From Pigoraptor vietnamica (lineage: Eukaryota; Opisthokonta; Filasterea): a DNA stretch of 59,329 bases. The stretch spans positions 1 to 59,329 of the forward strand of contig CALSCQ010001420.1 of assembly GCA_943704525.1 (NCBI GenBank), read 5' to 3'. Shown here piece by piece: positions 18,062 to 28,800 of the stretch. The translations under genes were made by a program, and so were the position numbers. The notes under the pieces are model-generated. The model did no database searches and was not told the DNA's origin. It saw nothing but the letters and a program-made list of their open reading frames with translations. Each line of letters begins with the position of its first letter. The first letter of the stretch is position 1.

Positions 18062-19878
18062 ATGGGGGAGAATGCGCCCATTTTCCGCGATATTGCGGCC
18101 GATGAGACGGAACAGGACGTCACGGAAATCGAAAGCCTGTGCATGAACTGCGAGGAGAAGGTTTGTGCGAACTATAGGGCACGCAATGTCTCGCTTGCAC
18201 TGTTCGAGGTCCTTGAGTCGTCTGCATCATGGAGCCATACTAACACGGGCGTCCTGCTTTCGCAGGGAGTTACTCGGCTGCTCCTCACCAAGATACCTTT
18301 CTTCAAGGAAGTCATCCTTATGGCATTCGAGTGCCCTCACTGCGGTTACAAGAACAACGAGGTGCAGTCGGGCGGCATGATCCAGGAGAAGGGCATCCGC
18401 GTCACTCTGCACGTCAAGTCCGCCGAAGATCTCAACCGCAATGTCGTCAAGTCGGACAGCGCGACCGTTAGCATCCCCGAGCTGGACTTTGAAATCCCGG
18501 CCAACACGCAGAAGGGCAAGTTGACCACTATTGAGGGCTTGCTGGAGCGTACGATCGCCGCTCTCGAGCAGGATCAGGACGCCCGTCAGGTTCGTGTCGT
18601 GTGACGCAACAATGTGAATAATCGTCTATCTCGGCTGATCTCGTGTGTGCACGCTGACCCTGAGATCTGTTGCAGGCTCACGAGCCAGAGAGTGCGGCCA
18701 AGATTGAGTCGTTCTTGTCGCGCATGCGGAGTTGCATGAATGGGGAGATGCCGTTCACTTTTATTGTGGACGACCCTTCGGGCAACAGCCACATCATGAA
18801 CCCATATCCGCTGCGCTTTGTCGATTTCCTTCATTTATGCTTGTTTCGTCTGCACGTTCCCTATTACGGTTTGGGTTGTTCCTGCATTGGCCTTAATTGT
18901 TCATCGAATTCACGTATGCGCCCAAGGAAGATCCCAACATGCATATTGTGCACTATGTCCGCACAGAGGAGCAGGACCATTTCCTGGGCCTGTACAAGGC
19001 CGAAGGAGGTGAGAGAATGTGTACAGTGTTTCCATCACATCGCTCGGTGGTTGTTTGTCCTTGAAAGGTGCTCACATTCTTGTTTGCCGCAGACGCGCCG
19101 GAGGTTGCGCCGGACGAGGTCGGGCGCGATGAAGTAATGATGATTCCGACGAACTGCTCGCGGTGCCACGCGCCCGCGCCGATGCTCATGAAGGTGCGGA
19201 TTGCGAAGAAGATGTGATTCAAAGTTGTGCTAGTGCAAGTGCTCAGCAGCTCCAACTTGCTGTTGTCGCTTGTTGTGAAATAGTGCTCAGCTGCTCCAGC
19301 TTGCTGTTGTCGCTTGTCGTGAAATAGTCTGAGCTGCTCCAACTTACTGTTGTCGCTCTGTGGGACAGGTCGTTGCGGTGCCCCACTTCAAGGACGTGAT
19401 TATCATGGCGGTGACGTGCGAGGCGTGCGGCCACAAGTCTAACGAAGTCAAGGCGAGCGGCGAGATTGCGGCGAAGGGCCAGATTCTCAAGCTGCACATC
19501 AAGGACTCGGACGACCTCTCGCGCGATGTGTTGAAGGTGCGGACATTGTCGACGCCTATCGCAACATGCATTCTATGCAGAGTTTATCTCTTATGAAAAT
19601 TGCCGTTCACAGAGTGACACGGCCAAACTCGTTCTGCCCGAGCTTGGTCTCGATATGGAGTCGGGATCACTGGGCAGCCGCTTCACGACTGTCGAAGGCC
19701 TTCTCACTCAGCTGAAGGAGGAGCTTACGAGCGCGAACCCGTTCGTTATTGGTGATTCCTCTGACCCGCAGCAGAAGGCGCGCATGGCTGACTTCATGAA
19801 TCAGCTCGACGAGGTATGCTTCGCACTCACTTTGCCGCGGTTACGCCTCTCGCCACTCTCTTGTCTCTCTCGTCTCTC

Positions 19879-19957
<79 letters not shown>

Positions 19958-20228
19958 TCTCGCTCTCTCTCTCTCGTTATCTTCGTCTTTTTGCGAACAC
20001 CCCCTGATGCTGTTGTATTTGCAGATCATCGAAGGAAAGAGGCCGGCGCTGTTCATCATTGATGACCCGGCGGGCAACAGTCACATCCAGAACCTCTATG
20101 CACCCGACCCGGACCCTTCGCTGGAGATTGAGGAATACGAACGGACGGAGGAGCAAAACGAGGAACTGGGCCTCACTCACATGGTTACGGAGGGCTATTC
20201 GGCCCATGGTTCGAACGGACCGTCCTAG
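18062..20228 (+). CDS. ZPR1: Zinc finger protein ZPR1
   Basis: Eight exons (18,062-18,160; 18,266-18,589; 18,676-18,803; 18,914-19,008; 19,093-19,193; 19,369-19,536; 19,613-19,813; 20,025-20,228) join in frame to 439 residues. ZPR1 is a duplicated protein and both halves are present: a zinc finger (CMNC ... [15 protein letters not shown], and CSRCHAP ... [15 protein letters not shown]) followed by an all-beta domain ending in [11 protein letters not shown] or [11 protein letters not shown]. In other eukaryotes ZPR1 is an essential partner of elongation factor eEF1A. Intron 3 is an AT-AC intron, intron 5 carries a 44-base tandem repeat and intron 7 a long CT run. The start at 18,062 is used because little conservation lies upstream; an in-frame ATG also occurs at 18,056. 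Confidence 0.93.
18804..18913 (+). other. U12-type AT-AC spliceosomal intron (ZPR1 intron 3)
   Basis: No GT-AG pair joins the flanking exons in frame. The only fit I found removes 110 bases that begin ATATCCGCT and end AC. The start matches the U12 donor consensus ATATCCTTT at seven of nine positions including ATATCC. GGCCTTAAT at 18,889-18,897 matches the U12 branch consensus TTCCTTAAY at seven of nine positions, 16-18 bases before the 3' end. Removal gives [19 protein letters not shown], the conserved ZPR1 sequence, and keeps the frame to the end of the gene. Confidence 0.85.
19241..19365 (+). repeat. 44-bp tandem repeat, about 2.8 copies, in ZPR1 intron 5
   Basis: Copies start at 19,241, 19,285 and 19,329. 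Copies 1 and 2 differ at only a few positions; the third diverges at its end, where it runs into the real acceptor at 19,367-19,368. Each copy brings its own pyrimidine-rich segment and AG dinucleotides. Confidence 0.85.
19881..19975 (+). repeat. (CT)n microsatellite in ZPR1 intron 7
   Basis: Nearly perfect CT dinucleotides for about 95 bases on the coding strand, with two interruptions near the right end. The run sits between the donor after 19,813 and the acceptor before 20,025 and supplies a very long pyrimidine tract. Confidence 0.95.
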
Positions 20229-20627
20229 ATCTCTGTTCAGAATGAAACAATAATAATGTTAAAGTGTAGGTGGGGGTTTCGAATGTGGCCTTTCGAGTTA
20301 CTCTGTTACACATGCGGGGTTTTACTCCGGATAAATTCTGCGTCCTCCCACTGCACACCAAAAAAAGCCGCCCGCAACACACGCAGCGCATTGGCACTGA
20401 TCACGACACAGCCACAAACACGCACATCTCTTTCTCTACATGACAGCGCTCCGTGCACGCCTCGTTTGGCTAAAATAGGCTCGCATTCGAGGCCTCGTCG
20501 GCAGGGCCTCGTTTCGCTGGCGAGTTTGTTGCGCTTATTTGCCGCATAGCTCGGGAGCAGGCGCTCACGGGGACCGTCGCGCGCCCCTCGCGACCTACGA
20601 AGCGGGGGAGTGCTTAGGACGGAAACT

Positions 20628-22007
20628 ATGGACACACACCAACTCTCCGTATTCGTGGGCACGTGGAATGTTGGCAACGCGCCGCCTCCCACCGACCTCG
20701 CGCCTTGGATTCCGACCGATGCGCACGACATCTATGCCGTGGGCGTGCAAGAGTGCCAGTATGAGCCGCGCCCGCCGTACGAATCGTGCGAAGATGACTG
20801 GTTCTCGACTATTCGCAATCATCTCGGCCCGAACTACAAGCTGCTCGAAAGCATCTCGATCACGCCGATGACGGTCGACACGTACAAGAACCCCGAAGAC
20901 TTTATGAAGGCGGTGGAGACTGGAAGGGCGCGGTCGGGCGAGATTCGGCTGTGCGTTTTTGCGCGTCTGGAAGTCGCGGGTCGCATTACCTCGGTCGAGA
21001 AGGCTCTGCGGACGACGGGTCGTCTGAACGGGCTCTCTGGGAACAAGGGAGGGCTCTGCGTGCACTTCCGCTACGGCGAGACAACGTTCGCTTTCATCAA
21101 CGCGCACCTCAATGCCCACGCGGAAAACCTCGAGCGACGAAACCAAGACGTTGTCAACATCAACGGGGGCCTGCGTGTCGGTCACGGCGAGTTCGACGCC
21201 ATCTCGCAAGCGACTTACTGTTTCTGGTTCGGCGATCTCAACTATCGCCTGGACTTTGAGGATGTCGAGCTGAGCAACCGACTGCTGGCCGCGGGCGATG
21301 CGGCAGCTCTCCGCGGGTACGATCAGCTCGTGCGAGAACAGGCGGGCGGTCGCGTCTTTGACGGCTTCTCCGAAGGCGAGATCCGCTTCTTGCCGACGTT
21401 CAAGGTGAAGAAGGGCAAGGGGACGTACGACCCGCAACGAGTGCCGAGCTACTGCGACCGCGTGCTCTACCGCGCACATCCGGGCTCGGTCGTCGCGCTC
21501 AAGTCGTATACGGCATGCGTTGACGTGCTAACCAGCGACCACAGGCCAGTGGCGGCGACGTTCGAGGTGCGGCCGATATACCGAGAGCTGTCGCCGTCCG
21601 CGCCTCCGTGCGCCATTACGGCACGCGTACGATTGTCGCAATTGCGGGTGCATTCAATGCGCCCGTCGTCGAAGCAGTTTACTCTGGACGGCACCTGCGA
21701 GCCTATTCTGCGCGCAGCCGTGCTCAAGAACGGCTCGACGACCGAAGCAGAGCTGAAGTCGCCAGCGGTGGACTGGGCGTGGGGAGAGCCGCTCGTTTTG
21801 TCGGTGCCGTTGCGGTCGGCGTCGCACGTCGGAGAGTCCCACGTGCTAATCGCGATGAGGGACGCCAAACGGCCGCGCAACTTGCTGGGCGAGGGCGTTC
21901 TGGCGCTCTCTGGCACAGACTCTCCGCGCGAGTTTGAAATTCCGTTGCGGCAGTACGGCCTTCCAGTGGCTGTGTTGGCGGGGACGATTCAGACCGAATG
22001 TGAATAG
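20628..22007 (+). CDS. Inositol polyphosphate 5-phosphatase with C-terminal C2-like domain
   Basis: A single exon of 459 residues. The signatures of the 5-phosphatase fold are in order: GTWNVGN near the start, a VGVQE-type strand, LSGNKGG near residue 140, INAHLNAH, the catalytic FGDLNYRL near residue 205, PSYCDRVL near 277 and TSDHRPV near 303. Such enzymes remove the 5-phosphate from inositol phosphates or phosphoinositides such as PI(4,5)P2 and PI(3,4,5)P3; which substrate is used here cannot be told. The last ~140 residues (from about AITARVRL) look like a C2 beta-sandwich, as follows the catalytic domain in SHIP-type enzymes. No SH2, SAC or RhoGAP domain is attached. Start 20,628 is the first ATG before the conserved domain. 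The absence of introns contrasts with its neighbours. Confidence 0.9.
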   Translation: MDTHQLSVFVGTWNVGNAPPPTDLAPWIPTDAHDIYAVGVQECQYEPRPPYESCEDDWFSTIRNHLGPNYKLLESISITPMTVDTYKNPEDFMKAVETGRARSGEIRLCVFARLEVAGRITSVEKALRTTGRLNGLSGNKGGLCVHFRYGETTFAFINAHLNAHAENLERRNQDVVNINGGLRVGHGEFDAISQATYCFWFGDLNYRLDFEDVELSNRLLAAGDAAALRGYDQLVREQAGGRVFDGFSEGEIRFLPTFKVKKGKGTYDPQRVPSYCDRVLYRAHPGSVVALKSYTACVDVLTSDHRPVAATFEVRPIYRELSPSAPPCAITARVRLSQLRVHSMRPSSKQFTLDGTCEPILRAAVLKNGSTTEAELKSPAVDWAWGEPLVLSVPLRSASHVGESHVLIAMRDAKRPRNLLGEGVLALSGTDSPREFEIPLRQYGLPVAVLAGTIQTECE

Positions 22008-22295
22008 CGTGCGCTTCGATCGGACGCAAGCGTTGCCGCTGCGCGCATTCGTCCGTCGACATTGCCGCTACGTGTGATCTACTCCCCTTCGTACTCTGGC
22101 GCACAATAGTTTGCGATGCGTCCCCTGTCTGTTTCTCCCGAGTGTTACCGCTAAAGGCTGGCAAACATTCTACAACAGCATGGGTCATGCAATGTGTCAG
22201 TTAGCTTGCTTTAGTCTGTAGTTTGCGTCTCTGATGCAACTTTGCAAGTGCGTGTTCCAAGCACACACTCAACGAGCCCTGCGAAGAGTACCCAA

Positions 22296-22726
22296 TTACG
22301 CCTCGCTCTCCGGTGGACGGCTTTGCCGTGCGCCGGCGCGCGCCAACGGGCTCACGAACATGCTGCTGTTGGGATCGACCTCGCCGAGAATGAGTTCGCG
22401 AAGGCCCGCCGACATCACGGCGTTTTCGTCGTAAACGGAATTTGTGATCACCGCTGAATTGAGCGAAAAAAAAGAAAAGATACGTGTGAGCACAATTGGG
22501 TTTCGAGCCAAAATCATGATCGTGACAACCAAAACATCGCCCTTCGCCAGGAATGCAATAACCCACTCGTTGAGTCTGCGCGTTTGTTGAGCCACGACAC
22601 TGGGCGGCTGCGAACGGGCGACAGCGGACTTCCAGGCGATGTTGTTGCGCTGGTGCCCTTGAGCCAATCGGACGCGCTCTTGGACAGGCCCATCGTACCG
22701 TCGTCAGCAGCGCTGCACGCGGGCAT
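22296..22726 (-). CDS. Possible small protein of unknown family
   Basis: I do not recognise this one. From the ATG at 22,726 two short introns (22,698-22,658, 41 bases; a second of ~31 bases ending at the pyrimidine-rich acceptor near 22,450) would join three pieces into about 120 residues ending at 22,296. The middle piece reads QPPSVVAQQTRRLNEWVIAF followed by a hydrophobic stretch ending ARNPIVLT, and the last contains VYDENAVMSAGLRELILGEV. The model rests on splice consensus and an amphipathic or hydrophobic pattern only; the gene could equally be absent and the region be the shared 3' flank of the phosphatase and the Delta-like gene. Confidence 0.25.
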
Positions 22727-22893
22727 GGCAAAAAGCTTGAATTACAACCGAATTGAAAGAGATTCATGCCAACGGACGACGGCACCAAAACATCATCGCG
22801 CACAGGTTTCGGCCGGTGAGATTGAAAGTTCACGTTGCATGCCATTAGATCGGAGCTGGACACTTAAAAATGGCCGCGCAAAGTGCACAAACA

Positions 22894-25800
22894 CTAGTCG
22901 CACCTCTTTTGCCTGCGAATGACCAGGAAGGCAACCGCACCGGCGAGTGCCGCGACGCCCACAACCGTACCCGTCGCGATGCCCGCAACGGCACCCGTCG
23001 AGAGCGAGCTAGACGAAGAAGATTGCGCGTTCGAAGAGCCGAAGCCTACGTTTCCGAATGAAGAGGGCGGAGGTCAATGCAAGGCACCAGTCGCAGAGCC
23101 AATACACATCGGACAACCAACGAATAGACTGGCGCATTCGGCGTACATACCGACAATGGCACATGTCGGACAGGCTTTGCAGCCGCCCGTTCCGCCGGGT
23201 CCGTCGTCGCACAGCATGTCACCGCATGCGCAAGTGTGCTCACAGCGATGTCCATAGTGCCCTGGCAAACAAGTGAGGCAAGTGCCGTTGCCCTTGACAC
23301 CGTCGAAGCAACCGCCTCCCTCGCACGCGCACGTTTTGTTACAGTACGCTCCGTAGCGACCGCTCTCGCATCCCGTGCACGCACCTGCGAAACCACAATA
23401 GTCACACACATCGCCGCATGCCTTTGTACGCCGGTGACAGGTCTCCACGACATTCATAACAGCGACTGGATGCTCACCAGAGCCGTTCACGCCGTCGTCG
23501 CACCTGTCGCACTCTGCCGGACATTCTGCGAGTTCATCCATGAAAAATTAGGCAGTGTCGAAACAACTCTTACCACGCGAAAAAAGGAGTCCGCGCAATA
23601 CCCACGGTTTTGGCACTGCGGCCCAAATCGCCCCTTCGGGCATGTTACACACGCGCCCGTCCCATTAACACCACCAGAACACGTGCCGCCGTTGCAGTTG
23701 CACTTCACGCAACGAGCGCCATAAGCGTCCGCGCTACAGGCCGCGCACGTTCCGGTCGCGTTGACGCCGTCTCGGCAACCGATGCAGCTCTCGGCACACA
23801 CGATGCACGTTGTTCCGTAGTGGCCGCGTGCGCAGTCATCGCAGCCCGATCCCACGTAGTTGCCGGAACACACGCATGCTCCTTGGCTATCGCACGTGCC
23901 GCGCCCGTTGCAGGTGATCAGGGCGTCACAAAAGTTCGCACATTTGGCGCCCAAATATCCCGGCGCGCAAATGCACCGTCCGCTTCCAGAAATGCCGTCG
24001 TCGCAAGTGGCACCGTTGCGACAATCACACGCGGACGCGCACGCCGGACCATACCGTCCCGGGGCGCACCGCGAGCATGCGGTTCCGGTCCATCCCGCCG
24101 CACACGTGCACGCGCCCGTCGAGGCGTCGCACGTCCCATGGCCACTGCAGCTGGTCGCTGCAACGCAATGCGTTCCGCAATCGCTTCCGTAGTAGTCAGC
24201 GGCACAAGTGCAGGCGCCCGACCCAAGACGGCCGTCACTGCACGTGGCGCCGTTCAAGCATGCGCACTTGGCTGCGCACCCGGCACCGTAGTAGCCGGGT
24301 TGACACGCCGCGCACCCCTCGCCCACAAAGTTGCCCGTGCAGGCGCAAACACCGTTGGAGTCGCAGGTGCCATGTCCGCCGCACGTACTGGACGCCTCGC
24401 AGCGCGTCTGGCATTTCGTCCCAAAGTAGTTTGCAGTGCACGCGCACGCGCCCGAGCCGCCAATGCCGTCAGAGCACTTCGCCCCGTTCAGGCAGCTGCA
24501 GCTCGCGCAGGACGCGCCAAAGTACCCATCCGCGCAGCCAGTGCAGCTCGTCCCACTCCAGCCAGCCGCGCATACGCACGTACCAGTACCGGTGTCGCAC
24601 GTCCCGTGGCCACTGCACGTTGACGCGGCAGTGCAGCCAATAGCACAGGTCGCGCCATAATAATTTGCTGCGCACGTGCACTTGCCAGTTCCAGAAACGC
24701 CCTCGTTGCACGTCGCCCCGTTCAGGCAGTTGCACGCGGCGCATGTAGGCCCGTACCGACCCGTCGTGCATGCGTCACACCGCGCGCCCGTCCACCCCGA
24801 GCTGCACACGCACGCCCCATTCGAGTCGCACATCCCGTGACCGCTGCACGTCGTCGACGCAAGGCAATACGTCCCACAGTTCGCCCCGAAGTAATTCGCC
24901 GCGCACGTGCATGCGCCGGACCCTTCCACACCATCGTTGCACGTGCCTCCATTGAGGCAGTTGCAAGACGCGCACGTCGGCCCATAGAAGCCCGCTTTGC
25001 ACGACGCGCATGAGGACCCAGTCGCTCCCGAACCGCACGTGCATGCCCCCGTCCCACTGTCGCACGTGCCCCGCCCGTTACAAGTCGATGACGCGAGACA
25101 ATACGTCCCGCAGCTCGTGCCATAGTAGTTGCTCGCGCACGTGCAGGCCCCGCTCCCACCCACGCCGTCGCTGCACGTCCCTCCGTTCAGGCAGTTGCAG
25201 GCCGTGCATGACGACCCGTAGAACCCCGCCTTGCACGTCGCACACGTCGCTCCGCTCGCACTCGACGAACAAACGCACGCACCCGACGTCGAGTCGCACG
25301 TTCCGCGCCCGTTGCACGTCGACGCCGCGACGCAGTTGGTCGCGCACGCCGGTCCGTAGTAGTTGGTGCTGCAAACACACGCGCCAGCCGTGTTGCACGT
25401 GCCGTGGCCGTTGCATGTTGAGGACGCGAGGCAATATGTCGCACAGTTCGTCCCGAAGTAGTTGCTCACGCACGTGCACGCGCCCGTTCCTCCGAGGCCG
25501 TCGCTGCACGTCCCGCCGTTCTGACAATCGCACGGGGAACAGCTTTGGCCGTAGAAGCCTGCTTTGCACGTAGCGCAGTTCGCATCGGCTGCGCCGGGCG
25601 AGCATATGCAAGCGCCCGTTGCGCCATTACAATTGCCTCGCCCACTGCATGTCGTCGACGCGAGACAGAACGTACCGCAATCGGCACCATAATAGTTCGC
25701 GGTGCACGTGCCGCACGATCCAGTGCCGGAGACTCCGTCGTTGCAGACGGCGCCGTTGAGGCACACGCATGCCGAGCAGGACGCACCCCAGTAGCCAGGC

Positions 25801-28800
25801 GAACAGGCCTCGCACTTCGTTCCTGACGCACCGGCCTTGCACACGCACGCGCCAGAGGCACCACAGGTCCCGCGACCGTTGCACGTCGTGGAGGGGTCGC
25901 AGAAGGTGGCGCAGTTCGGCCCAAAGTACTTGTCATCGCACACGCACGAGCCGCTCGATCTGTCGCAAGAGCCGTGGCCGCTGCAAGTCGTGGAGGGCTG
26001 GCAGAACGCCTCGCACTTGGCACCGTAGAAGTTGGGCGCACATGTGCACGCGCCCGTGCCCGCAGAGCCGTCACTGCACGTCCCGCCGTTGAGACACGCA
26101 CATGGCGTGCAAGATGAACCGTAGAACTTTGCGGCGCAAGTGCTGCAGGTGCTCCCTGTCCAACCGACGTTGCAGTCACACGCTCCCGTCGTCCAGTCAC
26201 ACGCACCACGCCCACCGCACGTTGAGGACGCGAGACAATAAGTCCCGCAGGTGGCGCCGTAGTAATTCGTGGCGCATGCGCACGCCCCGGTCCCCGATAC
26301 GCCCTCGTTGCACGTCGCCCCGTTCAGGCAGTTGCACGCGGTGCACGTAGGCCCGTACCGACCCGTCGTGCATGCGTCGCACCGCGAGCCCGTCCACCCC
26401 GAGCTGCACACGCACGCCCCATTCGTGTCGCACGTCCCGTGACCGCTGCACGTCGTCGACGCAAGGCAGTACGTCCCACAGTTCGCCCCAAAATAGTTCG
26501 CCGCGCACGTGCACGCGCCGTTTCCACCAACGCCATCGCTGCAAGTGCCTCCGTTTAGACAATTGCATGCAGCACACGCCGGCCCATAGTAGCCGCTGAG
26601 GCACGACGCACAGGTATCCCCCGTCGCTCCTGCGCTGCATTTGCACGCGCCCGTTCCGCTGTCGCAGGTGCCCCGCCCGTTACACGTGGACGACGCAAGG
26701 CAATACGTTCCACAGTTCCCTCCATAGTAGTTGCTCGCGCAAGTGCACGCCCCGCTCCCACCCACGCCGTCGCTGCACGTCCCTCCGTTCAGGCAGTTGC
26801 AGGCCGTGCATGACGACCCGTAGAACCCCGCCTTGCACGTCGCACACGTCGCTCCGTTGGCGCCTGCCGAACACAAGCAGACGCCTGACGTCGAGTCGCA
26901 CGTTCCGCGCCCGTTGCACGTCGACGTCGCGACGCAGTTGGTCGCGCACGCCGGTCCGAAGTAGTTCGTGGTGCAAACACACGCGCCGGCCGTATTGCAC
27001 GTGCCGTGGCCGTTGCATGTTGAGGACGCGAGGCAGTACGTCGCACAGTTGGGCCCGAAGTAATTGGCGGCGCAAGTGCATGCACCTGTGCCATCGACAC
27101 CTTCGCTGCACGTGGCCCCGTTCAGACAGTTGCAGGACGCGCATGACGCCCCATAGCGACCGGGCGCACAGGCGGAGCAACTTGCTCCAGACCATGCGGC
27201 ATTGCACACGCAGGCCCCCGTGTTGGCATCGCAAGTGCCGCGTCCGCTGCATGTGGTCGTGGCAAGGCAATACGTCGCGCAGCGCTGGCCGTAGTATCCG
27301 TCCGCACACGTGCACGCACCCGTGCCCGCAATACCTTGACTACAGGTGCCACCGTTGAGACAGGCGCACGCCGTGCACGAGGGACCATAGAATCCGGGGG
27401 CGCACTCGCCGCAACTAGGCCCAGCCCAGCCCCCGCTGCAAACGCAAGCGCCCGTCGCAGGGTCGCATGTGCCGTGCCCGCTACACGTGGTCGCAGCCAC
27501 GCACTTGGTCGCGCACAGGGGTCCGTAGTACGTGGCCGCACACGTGCAAGAGCCCGTGCCGCCTGTCCCCTCGCTGCACGTCGCACCATTGAGACAGCCG
27601 CACGGCGCGCACGACGGTCCGTAGTGCGCCGCGACGCACGCGTCACAGCTTGCACCCGTCCATCCGTCCGCGCACTGACACGTCCCTGTAGAGGGGTCAC
27701 ATACACCGTGGCCGCTGCAAGTTGTCGCCGCAATGCAATACGTCGCGCAGGAGGCGCCGTAGTAGTTGGCCGCGCACGCGCAGGCTCCCGTCCCGGAAAC
27801 GCCCTCGTTGCACGTCGCCCCGTTCAGGCAGTTGCACGCAGCGCACGTAGGCCCGTACCGACCCGTCGTGCATGCGTCGCACCGCGAGCCCGTCCACCCC
27901 GAGCTGCACACGCACGCCCCATTCGAGTCGCACATCCCGTGACCGCTGCACGTCGTCGACGCAAGGCAATACGTCCCACAGTTCGCCCCGAAGTAATTCG
28001 CCGCGCACGTGCATGCGCCGGACCCTTCCACACCATCGTTGCACGTGCCTCCATTGAGACAGTTGCAAGACGTGCACGTCGGCCCATAGAAGCCCGCTTT
28101 GCACGACGCGCATGAGGACCCAGTCGCTCCCGAACCGCACGTGCATGCCCCCGTCCCACTGTCGCAGGTGCCCCGCCCGTTACATGTCGACGACGCGAGA
28201 CAATACGCCCCGCAGCTCGTGCCATAGTAGTTGCTCGCGCACGTGCAGGCCCCGCTCCCACCCACGCCGTCGCTGCACGTCCCTCCGTTCAGGCAGTTGC
28301 ACGCCGTGCATGACGACCCGTAGAACCCCGCCTTGCACGTCGCACACGTCGCTCCGCTCGCACTCGACGAACAAACGCACGCACCCGACGTCGAGTCGCA
28401 CGTTCCGCGCCCGTTGCACGTCGACGCCGCGACGCAGTTGGTCGCGCACGCCGGTCCGTAGTAGTTGGTGCTGCAAACACACGCGCCAGCCGTGTTGCAC
28501 GTGCCGTGGCCGTTGCATGTTGAGGACGCGAGGCAATATGTCGCACAGTTCGTCCCGAAGTAGTTGCTCGNNNNNNNNNNNNNNNNNNNNNNNNNNNNNN
28601 NNNNNNNNNNNNNNNNNNNNNNNNNNNNNNNNNNNNNNNNNNNNNNNNNNNNNNNNNNNNNNNNNNCGGTCCGTAGTAGTTGGTGCTGCAAACACACGCG
28701 CCAGCCGTGTTGCACGTGCCGTGGCCGTTGCATGTTGAGGACGCGAGGCAATATGTCGCACAGTTCGTCCCGAAGTAGTTGCTCGCGCACGTGCACGCGC

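Noticed and set aside
19816-20077. Ser-Leu and Arg-Glu repeat proteins
   Set aside because: Translation of the (CT)n run in ZPR1 intron 7.
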